A stretch of DNA of 64,000 nucleotides from Aristolochia californica (taxonomy: Eukaryota > Streptophyta > Magnoliopsida > Piperales > Aristolochiaceae): assembly GCA_029961685.1 (NCBI GenBank), contig JARWKL010000008.1, positions 35,897,430 to 35,961,429 of the forward strand, given 5' to 3'. The notes beneath the pieces were generated by a model that saw only the letters and a list, made by a program, of their open reading frames with translations, was not told where the DNA came from and ran no database searches. Shown piece after piece: positions 56,032 to 64,000 of this stretch. The position numbers and the translations under genes are program-made. Positions within the stretch are counted from its first letter, which is position 1. Every line of letters starts with the position of its first letter.

Positions 56032-57240
56032 CTTCTCAATCACTTAACCAAGCCTTCACCTCTGATTGATGAAGAAAATCGATCCTATCTAAAGTGGGTT
56101 AAATATGATAATTTGACGATTACTTGACTTATTAATAGTATGGAAGAGCATTTAGCTAACAATGTTGTCCACTTAGAGTCAGCCAAACAGATTTGGGACA
56201 CTTGTACTAAGTTATACTTTAGTACGATGACTTTAAAAAAGTTATTTGATGTATTACAAATCATGCTCAATACTAAACAAGGAGACAATATTCATAAATA
56301 TTTTGCTCAATTTCGAGGTTTACTTCAATAGTGGAAGATCACTCAACTATACTCCACTTATATTTCAGTTCAAGAAAGGCAAAGGGAAGTTTTAGCAACA
56401 ACAATTTGTTTGACAAATATCAAACTATACCTTGAAGTTGCTAAGACCGCACTTCCGTCCTTTGATGATATAAGTGTCACATTGTTGTGAATCCCCGATC
56501 CATCTCCTAACTTAAATAATTATGCTTCATCTGCTATGTATTCAGGTAATAGAGGTAAATCATACTCCAACCGAGGCCGCGACAGAAATTCTAGAGGAGG
56601 TCGAACAAGAGGTGGTAGAACCGGTCCTAGTTACTCTCACACAAAGCCTCAAATATGCACTTATTGTGGTGGTCAAAATCACCTTGTGGAAACTTGTTAG
56701 AAACTTCATGGTAAACCGGAATGGGCCACGACTACTCCAGCCTCTGTTACCAATTATAAACGGGAAGAAAGGTTGAATCACAAACGGGAAGATGACCCTC
56801 TCTCATGAAGACTATGAAACATTTCCGAAAATGAAGTCATTTGTGGGGTCTTCCCTTACATCCTTACCTATGGCAATTACCACTATTGCTTCAGGCATGT
56901 TTTCTTTCACTTCCTCGTTTTCATCTTAGATAATAGAGTATGGGGCCTCCGAACATGTCTCAGGTAACAAACATATGCTAAATTTTTTATCTCCATGTAT
57001 TCCTGATAAGTCTGTTACTATAGCTAATGGTACCCAAACCACAGTATTTGGCAAGGATCATCTTCTATTACACCCTCTATCCCACTTTGAAATATCATAT
57101 TTGTTCCTCAATTTCCTTTAAACTTACTCTCTGTAAGTTAGCACACAAAACATCTAAATTACTTTATCACCTTCTCACCCTCTTCTTATACATTTCAGGA
57201 TCTATGTTGGGTTTTTCCTTCACAAAGAATATGATCATTC
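56032..57240 (+). pseudogene. Copia gag and protease start, second segment, degenerate
   Basis: PSPLIDEENRSYLKWVKYDN, then MEEHLANNVVHLESAKQIWD, TCTKLYFSTMTLKKLFDVLQ and MLNTKQGDNIHKYFAQFRGL are gag. An RG-rich tract and one knuckle, CTYCGGQNHLVETC (about 56655-56697, then an immediate stop), follow. A protease-like region ends in ASEHVSGN and FVPQFPLNLLSVS-like text near 57110. The rest of pol is absent. It abuts the plastid-protein gene. Confidence 0.75.
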
Positions 57241-57383
57241 AGTTTACACATTTGCAAGTCCTAGTTAAAACACTACAAGGGAACTTACCAAGGGATCAAG
57301 ACAATGGAACCTACAGCTTGGTAAGAACAAAATTACATCAATTATGTACAAGATGCTCAGATGAGATTCATGAGGTAGATCAT

Positions 57384-57554
57384 TTATAAGAAGTCCCACT
57401 GCCAATAGTCCTTCTCTATGACTCCTCAGCCACTTCGAACTGCAAAACGTAGAGTCTCTGATGCAGGAGGAACACCCCATAAAAGTGGAATAATTACAGT
57501 CATTGTTAACTTTTCTTGCAACCCTCCGTCAGAAGCCTTCTCAATAGCAACAAC
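57384..57554 (-). other. Last exon of the plastid-protein locus with premature stop
   Basis: It follows TTAG and is open from VVAIEKASDGGLQEKLTMTV through PLLWGVPPASETLRFAVRSG, then TGA (57428-57426), then GVIEKDYWQWDFL and TAA (57386-57384). The conserved-looking tail after the TGA, in frame, implies that the TGA replaced a codon such as GGA. Confidence 0.75.
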
Positions 57555-60500
57555 CTAACATTTTGAAAGAAAACAAGTCAATGAGATGATCCAGCAAAAC
57601 TTTATTTACATAACAAACTTTGTTCAATATTGCATGCAACCTAGCTTTCCCCGCACAATTAGAAAATGAGTTCAATGCTGTCACTAATTGAAATAAAAGC
57701 AGACTTGGGCTTCCTTCTTATTTCGAGGCAGGAGCAAGAAATGAATGTTTTCTCAAGAAAAATATGAAGTGCAGCATGTGCCCAGTAGTTTACTTCTCAG
57801 GTGAAACCGGAGGGACTCCTTTCTAGTGAAACGTTTCTGTGACTATTAGAGAAGTTATTATTTTTTGAAAAATCTGAAGATATATTTTCAATAACTCTCT
57901 TCAATGAACTGGTAGATTCCAGTTTCTTCTACTACAAGTGGAAAAGAGAAATCTAGATCACATTTAGGATGTGCTTGTGTCAATAGGCAAGTGTAGACAA
58001 AAATGCCTAACTGAAAATTTTCTGTTTTACCAAAATTTCTAGTATTTGTGCCATTTTTGGGGACGAAAAAAATTTTCCTTGATTTCTTTTGCCTTTAAGA
58101 AATGTTAAAAAAGATAAGAAAATGAGTTTCCTATTGCAGCCTTATTTTTGAAAAAAAATAAACCAAGAAGCTGTAAAATGGTTACTAAGCTCTTACCTCT
58201 TACTTCAACTTTATTTTTTATTTTTATAAAACTTATTTATTTCTAATAACCACTTAAACACTATAACTCATTTTCCCGATGTTCCCTATGGCGGCACAAA
58301 TGCAACATAAAAAGGTCAAAGGGAATTTCTTCCAATAGGAAATTTTTCTAGTAAGAAAATGAGTTTTCTGTCATTTTGTTTTCCCATAATGGCACAAACA
58401 GTCACTTAATAACAATTCCTCTGAAAACCATACTGTGAAGGCTAAGACCACTAAGCTAAGAACTTGAAGGTCAAGTATACTTCTACCACTTAGGAATGCA
58501 ATAACCCTACTAGAAATTATCCTCTTGACTGATCGTGGTTCAACTACTACATAAGTTCATTTTGCTTGTGCTACCACAAGCAAATGTGTATATTATGAAA
58601 AAGAAGAAAGGAATAAGTGTTATGCAGTCACTGAATAGAAATGCAATAGATATACCTCACCACCGTGATCTAACACAGTATCCTCCACGACATCGCTTAG
58701 CATTTCAATGGAAAGGCAAAACCCAAAGAAGCATAATCTTCTACCCATATCAAGCCCCTAGAGTAACAAAAGTCTTAGTGATAAGATAGTTGCTAGAAAG
58801 GTTTCCAGGGGCTTTTTTTTTTTTTTTTTAACAGCAGGTTTTTGAAAGACTTTGATAACTACAAATAGGTACAAAAAAGTACAACTGCTTACATTTGTTG
58901 CTGCAATATCAAATAGTGCTCCAAGGCAAAGACCTCGATTTGGATCCATATAATCACTCTCCTGAAACCGCTGGGATCTTTGAGATGCCTTTCTTTTACC
59001 TCTTTTTCTCTGCACAGTATTCTGGAATAATCAGCTCTTTTTCATGGATTCAGTATGAGTTTTACCAGAGAACAAGCACCCAACAGAATCATTCTTAAAA
59101 AAAATGGTTACTCCTTGGTCTACAACATAAACATGTAATCCCAAACTCAAGAGATTTCATACTTTTGATAAAGAAATGTGACAAGGCAACAAGGAACCTC
59201 CGATCTGAAGGATTCCATCAGTAGTAAAAAGTGTAACTCTTTCTTCAGGAACCCACTCTATGCCTGTAAACATATGTCAATCATAAATTTCATCAGCTGA
59301 TAATTAATTTCTGGAAAAAGCCAAGAGGATAATTGCATAGCATTTCACAATGACTTAAAAGCTTTTTCGAAGGAATGGAAGTAGTCTGCTTTAAGGATGA
59401 GTAAGTTAAATAGTAATTTTCTGCAAAGCAAAAACAAACTATGAAAAGGAGGTCATCTTTCATGTAATCCAGCTCCCATGGCTGAAGATGCAAAAGGTTA
59501 ATGATGGTTACTTGTTAACATAAATTCATAAAATGTAATTTGTTTTTCAGAAACCACATCATTTTGTAAACACTTTCAAGAAAATAACAGTTTCTGAAAA
59601 AAACAGATGTCACAACTTTTTACAGATTATTTTAAGAGTTAATCTCTCAAAGCAGAAAACAGATCTCATGTAGATTTCCTTTAGTTCCAGGTTTGATTTG
59701 ACTAAAAGTAATGGTTACATTCTATCATCTGTACCATGGTCATTCTTCTAAAAAGATGAACTGCAGAGTGGCCTGCATGCATTTCGGGTAAATTATCAGT
59801 AAGGGAATGTGCAGTACAGAAACCACTTGATCATGTAGTTAAGTAAATAGTCTATATCAAATGCACAAATTGTACATAACAACAGGAAGCACATGTGATT
59901 CCAAAAATATACCTCAAACCATAATTGAAAGCACACAGCTACCTTAAGATATCCATTTTCTTTATTCATTCTAGTCACACTGCATCCAGCTGCTGCAAAT
60001 AGTAAGGCTGCTGCGCTGTTGCCACATTCACATTGGATAAATCTTGATGCAAACATGCATAGAAAGGAGATTTTTTAAGATATCTTCAGGTTCATCTTCT
60101 CCACTGGAAGAAAACACAGTAGTAAGTTTTTTCATGTTTAAAATTTTGGTTCGCAACTCCCAGAATATTTTTCAATTCCTTATTAACTTCTAAATTTAAC
60201 AGTTGCCACAACAGTCCTCACAAGATCATGTTTGTTATATCAGCATGCATGTCAAATAGTCGAAGTTGAGCCGGCATGATTTCCTGACCATGGCAAGAGT
60301 ACCTACCCTAAAATGAGAAAAGAAAACATCCAAACATCCTATCAATTTTATCCTTGGTCAACATTAGCTCTTCTCTGCGGAAAATTTAATATTTCTCTCC
60401 TGAACCCATTGGTATTCACTCAAGCTTTTACAGCTAAATTTATTGGTCTCTTAATTACTCACATTTGACTCTTGTTTTCCCTTCATTAAAGCACACTATC

Positions 60501-61234
60501 AAAGTTAAGACCCCAAGTACAGACCACAAGATTCATCACAAAGCAGAGCTCGCATATAGCCATGATAACCTGGACAGAGTGCGATTTCACCAGCAATACC
60601 CAATCGAAAAAAGCCACGGAAGATCAAGGGACAAGTAGCATCATCGAATTTTTTATAAGAGGCTAGCTTATGTCGCCAATTCGGTGAATATAACATGTTT
60701 TGAAAAAAAATAAGACGAATTACAACTTTAAAATTCTCATAATGTATATAAATTCTTAACGGGACCAGAAAATCAAGACCATGGATCCACAGAACTGCAT
60801 AGAAGAACAAGTATTGACCAACGACAACCAAGACAGAAATTCTAGCCACTACAAACATTAGTTAGAGAAGTACGCAAGACCCAACCCATTTTCTCACCTA
60901 AATAAAACATAGAGAAAGTCAAATCGAAATTTAACTTTCAAAAATTATACCTTAATCTCTAAAACGATCGAGGAAACCGAAACAAAAGCAATCACTTACC
61001 ACCATCACCTTCTTCAACATTCCAATATTTCCAAGTATAGAAGTCAAAAGGGTCCTCCGAGAAGAAATCACTTCCCTCGGACTCCCTTGCCCTCGATTGT
61101 ACGGCTCGAGAAGGGGAGAGACAAGTTGGCCGATAAAGGGTAACTGGGAAATGAAGTTGTCTCTGTTTAGAATGGGAAATAACTGGAAATGTTAGGAAGG
61201 ATGAGCAACAAAGAGCAGCAGACGATTCGGCCAT
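57384..61234 (-). pseudogene. Multi-exon gene for a conserved probable plastid protein, apparently disrupted
   Basis: Exons on the minus strand: 61234-61000 (Ser/Arg-rich N-terminus with a chloroplast transit peptide look, ending FYTWKYWNVEEGDG); 60662-60512 (tentative; FRGFFRLGIAGEIALCPG); 60302-60222 (SCHGQEIMPAQLRLFDMHAD); 60103-59943 (GEDEPEDILKNLLSM, then RFIQCECGNSAAALLFAAAG); about 59264-59180 (IEWVPEERVTLFTTDGILQI); 59009-58893 (MDPNRGLCLGALFDIAATN); 58757-58656 (GLDMGRRLCFFGFCLSIEML); 57554-57384. Phases agree at most joins. Lesions: the fourth exon changes frame after LLSM, the join to the fifth is not in phase, and TGA at 57428-57426 truncates the last exon 14 codons before the TAA. 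I recognise it as a conserved plant protein of unknown function but cannot name it. Confidence 0.7.
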
Positions 61235-61390
61235 AACAAAAAAGAAAATGGCGGTTGGGAAGAAGCGTAGGAGTGATGAAAGATAGGGAACGTTGCGGAC
61301 ATACGGCAGACGAAGGGCTGAAAAATGAACTTAGGCCAACATACGGCAGACGAAGGGCTGAAAATGGACTGGGGAGACGCCTCGTCCGCC
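61235..61390. promoter_or_regulatory. Upstream region of the plastid-protein locus with 26-bp direct repeat
   Basis: ACATACGGCAGACGAAGGGC followed by TGAAAA occurs at about 61299 and 61340. It lies 65-130 bp upstream of the ATG, in the expected promoter or 5' leader of the minus-strand gene. No clear TATA box is seen. Confidence 0.4.
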
Positions 61391-61740
61391 GAACTCGAGC
61401 TTCAACGTATATTTAAAATTTTTTAAAAAATATATATCAAATAAATTATATATAAAATTTTACATATATTTTACATAAAATTGAGAATAACCTCTACTTA
61501 AAATTGGATATACAGTTGGCATCAAATCCAGCTGAGTCCAAACCTTGTTCAAGCCGATTTTGATTTAAATATTTTGAACTCGAGCTCAGTCGACCCTAGC
61601 CTCGAACCTAAAATTGTAATCGAACTCGAGCCTGATAATTTTAACTGAGTTTGAGTTGAGCTCTACCCGAGTTTCAGCTTAACCTATATTTAATACTCTA
61701 TATAAAATAAAATAAATTATATATAAAATTATGCATACAT
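61390..61740 (-). mobile_element. Relic hAT terminal sequences
   Basis: Two fragments read inverted relative to the hAT right end at 14240-14440: GAACTCGAGCTTCAACGTAT with the AT-rich block that follows, and GGCATCAAATCCAGCTGAG through TTTAAATATTTTGAACTCGA to AAATTATGCATACATTT. They correspond to the same subterminal segment twice, suggesting one element nested in another. No transposase remains. Confidence 0.6.
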
Positions 61741-62250
61741 TTAAAAAAAAAAAGAATAATAGGGAAGGTTCAGGATTGAATTTCAATAATAGATTAAAAT
61801 ACACTAATATTAATCTTTTTTACCCCAAATGTGTTCTAGCTTGTTTTGTAATTTTTGAATCTGGCCATAAATTTACTATGGCCTCCTTAGTGCCTCTGGT
61901 TGAAACTTATATACTGGGAAAAACTAGAAATTTGTTTCCTATGATACATATTTCCAAAAAAAAACTTTAAATAAAATCCTATTACTATTAGTGAGTTATT
62001 AAAAAATTACAAGAAATATTTTAAAATTTTCTTAGGAAAGTTAAATAGACCTCTTATTGCCTCTTCTAGGGAAATAAATAAAAATTAATAATTAATCTAA
62101 TATATTACTATACTTAACGATAAATTTTTAATCAAATAAAATATTAAACACAAAATTACAATAATTGCCTCATGCTAAAATTATTACAGCATCAATTGTC
62201 AAATACTTATTCAAAAAAATTTTATACGATTTTCTAGCCCATCTTGGTAA
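61741..62250. other. AT-rich intergenic, no gene recognised
   Basis: Only short ORFs and poly-A runs are visible; no repeat ends or RNA genes could be supported. Confidence 0.4.
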
Positions 62251-63374
62251 GAAAATCTTACTTAGAAAATTATATTATTTTTTAATAAGAATTTTTAATT
62301 AGAAAAATATTTACAAAAAACATGAGACACTAATAGTTCCTAGAAACTTATTTCTATTAAAATGTATTTTCAATTTCTTTAAGAGCCATGAGGAATGAGA
62401 GTTTAAGGAAAAAGTTTTTATTTTTACTCACTTTACGATCTCACACGTGTGAAATCATCTTCGCGCACGAGGAGGGGTGAAGAAATTATTTCTCTCCTGA
62501 ACTTAGGTATTCCGCCAAGACGACACCGAGGAAGGGGAGGAGCAACATCCGCGGAATCTAACATATAATCTAAGGCTCAATGTGGAAACTAGAAAAGAAA
62601 CAAATAAAAAATAATAATTTGATCATTATTATTTCTAAAAATAATTAGTAAAAATAAGATAATAATCAAATTCTCCTTTTCACTAACTATTTTTGGAATA
62701 AATAGGGTTCACCTTTACAAGGTTAGATAAAATATTATAAAAATACCCCTGTGACCTATTAATTCTTTAACTGAAATAAAATAAAGTAAATTAAAAAAAC
62801 AATTAATTGTAGGAAAATCTTACTTAGAAAATTATATGATTTTTTAATAAGAATTTTTAATTAGAAAAATATTTACAAAAAACATGAGACACTAATAGTC
62901 CCTAGAAACTTATTTCTATTAAAATGTATTTTCAATTTCTTCAAGAGCCATGAGGAATGAGAGTTTAAGGAAAAAGTTTTTATTTTTATTCACTTTATGA
63001 TCTCGCACGTGCGAAATCATCTTCGCGCACGGATAAGGGTGAAGAAATTATTTCTCCCCTGAACTTAGGTATTCCGCCGAGACGACACCAAGGAAGGGGA
63101 GGAGCAACATCCACGGAATCTAACATATAATCTAAGGCTCAATGTGGAAACTATAAAAGAAAAAAATAAAAAAAAATAATTTGATCATTATTATTTCTAA
63201 AAATAATTAGTAAAAATAAGATAATAATCAAATTCTCCTTTTCACTAACTATTTTTGGAATAAATAGGGTTCACCTTTACAAGGTTCAAGATAAAATATT
63301 ATAAAAATACCCCTGTGACCTATTAATTCTTTAACTGAAATAAAATAAAGTAAATTAAAAAAACAATTAATTAT
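62251..63374. repeat. Tandem duplication, two 562-bp units
   Basis: Units 62251-62812 and 63813-equivalent, that is 62813-63374, begin GAAAATCTTACTTAGAAAAT and end ACAATTAATT(G/A)T. They differ by scattered single bases and a few short indels, so the duplication is recent relative to the surrounding elements. Each unit holds a copy of the interior of the MITE-like element at 6961. Confidence 0.88.
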
Positions 63375-63416
63375 ACTCTAAATAACTTAATAATCGTATT
63401 GCATGCATAACATTAC

Positions 63417-63417
<1 letters not shown>
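63375..63417 (-). repeat. Probable start of a Ty3-type LTR (minus strand)
   Basis: On the minus strand TGTAATGTTATGCATGCAAT follows a G-run, the position of an LTR start after a polypurine tract. If correct, the 562-bp duplication lies in or just beyond this LTR. The other end was not found. Confidence 0.35.

Positions 63418-63457
<40 letters not shown>
63418..63457. repeat. Poly-C tract of 40 bases
   Basis: Forty consecutive C on the plus strand (G on the minus), followed by TTGCCCCCCTTAGAG. On the minus strand this is CTCTAAGGGGGGCAA then the G-run, so it may be an expanded polypurine tract. Its exact length in the organism is doubtful because such tracts are hard to sequence. Confidence 0.85.
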
Positions 63458-63900
63458 TTGCCCCCCTTAGAGAAATAGTTTGTTCTCTAGCTCGAAGGTA
63501 AGGTCTGCCTAGTGACATCTCCACCTATTCCCAAGTAGCATCCGCAGTATCTATGTCAGCCCTCTGGACAACAAAACTAGAGCATTCCACCCGAGAAGCA
63601 AATTTTTTTTTTTTGTCGACACTGCCAACATCACTTGCTGTAGCACACCCTAATATGGATAAGCAACCAAACAACAAGTTGAACTATCACCTGCTCCAAA
63701 CTAGCAACATCTGCTTCGACATTAACAACCCTTGTGTGATCTACCTCAACGGTTGCCTCATGGGCAAAATGTAACATGTCCCCGATAACTTCAGTAGCCG
63801 GATTGAGCTGATTCCTTATTACAGCTGGCTGCCCAAGTTCATCCAGTGGTCCTTCACTTGACTGTGCATACAACGCTGCTATGGCTCCACAAAAATTCCA
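63458..63900 (-). pseudogene. Possible 3' end of a Ty3-type polyprotein, minus strand
   Basis: The minus strand near 63480-63590 reads ECSSFVVQRADIDTADATWE, a stop, then a YLRARELFL-like stretch and a G-rich tract. DATWE followed by an aromatic/acidic stretch and GGG is the usual end of plant Ty3 integrase with chromodomain. The 91-codon frame upstream (63906-63631) has no motif I know. The call is tentative. Confidence 0.35.
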
Positions 63901-64000
63901 ACACAAGGCAGAGATCAGGTTGTTCTTCTTGTCCCTTTGAGAAAAGATTGAGCGAGCACATCATCTAAGAGAGCATTCAATGCTGGTTGAATTTGCTGGT

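Noticed and set aside
63400..63480. A possible telomere-like or CRISPR-like repeat because of the C-runs
   Set aside because: It is a homopolymer without repeat units or spacers, in nuclear plant DNA.

Overview
The window is plant nuclear DNA, almost certainly from an angiosperm and probably a dicot. The evidence is split genes with canonical GT-AG introns, plant-type LTR retrotransposons primed by initiator-Met tRNA, a plant hAT transposon and a plant BAHD acyltransferase. I cannot name the species. Most of the sequence is transposon-derived and heavily nested. Only two host loci look gene-like: a two-exon BAHD acyltransferase (14524-16151, minus), which appears intact, and a multi-exon gene for a probable plastid protein (57384-61234, minus), which carries at least two apparent lesions.

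Layout. 1-2400 is the 3' end of a Ty3-type retrotransposon with its LTR. 2401-9340 holds LTR and leader fragments, a MITE-like element and two solo LTRs in inverted orientation. 9760-14445 is a complete hAT element with matching terminal repeats, an 8-bp target duplication and a broken transposase. 14524-16151 is the BAHD gene. 16390-18371 is a small non-autonomous LTR element with a GC-rich, internally repeated body. About 18900-23040 is a tandem array of three roughly 1.5-kb units that join an HD-ZIP IV (GLABRA2-type) START-domain fragment to retroelement sequence. 23080-25860 is a degenerate minus-strand Ty1/copia pol. 25925-37560 is a second minus-strand copia element, split by a non-autonomous element that carries a 4-coumarate:CoA-ligase-like fragment (27324-30259) and by a complete minus-strand copia element (30863-36195, TSD GAGAA). 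38727-45432 holds more LTR elements and fragments. 45438-51640 is a complete plus-strand copia element (TSD AATGT) that contains a 388-bp TRIM-like miniature LTR retrotransposon (49972-50359, TSD ATGTA). 52352-57240 is another copia gag region split by a non-autonomous element with four 245-bp tandem repeats. After the plastid gene come relic hAT ends, a 562-bp tandem duplication and a 40-nt poly-C tract beside what looks like a Ty3 element end.

No new enzymatic system was found. The most notable content is evidence of gene-fragment capture by non-autonomous LTR elements (4CL-like fragment, HD-ZIP IV fragment, an unidentified exon-like insert), later tandem amplification of one chimera, and a very small TRIM-like element whose boundaries can be set to the base.
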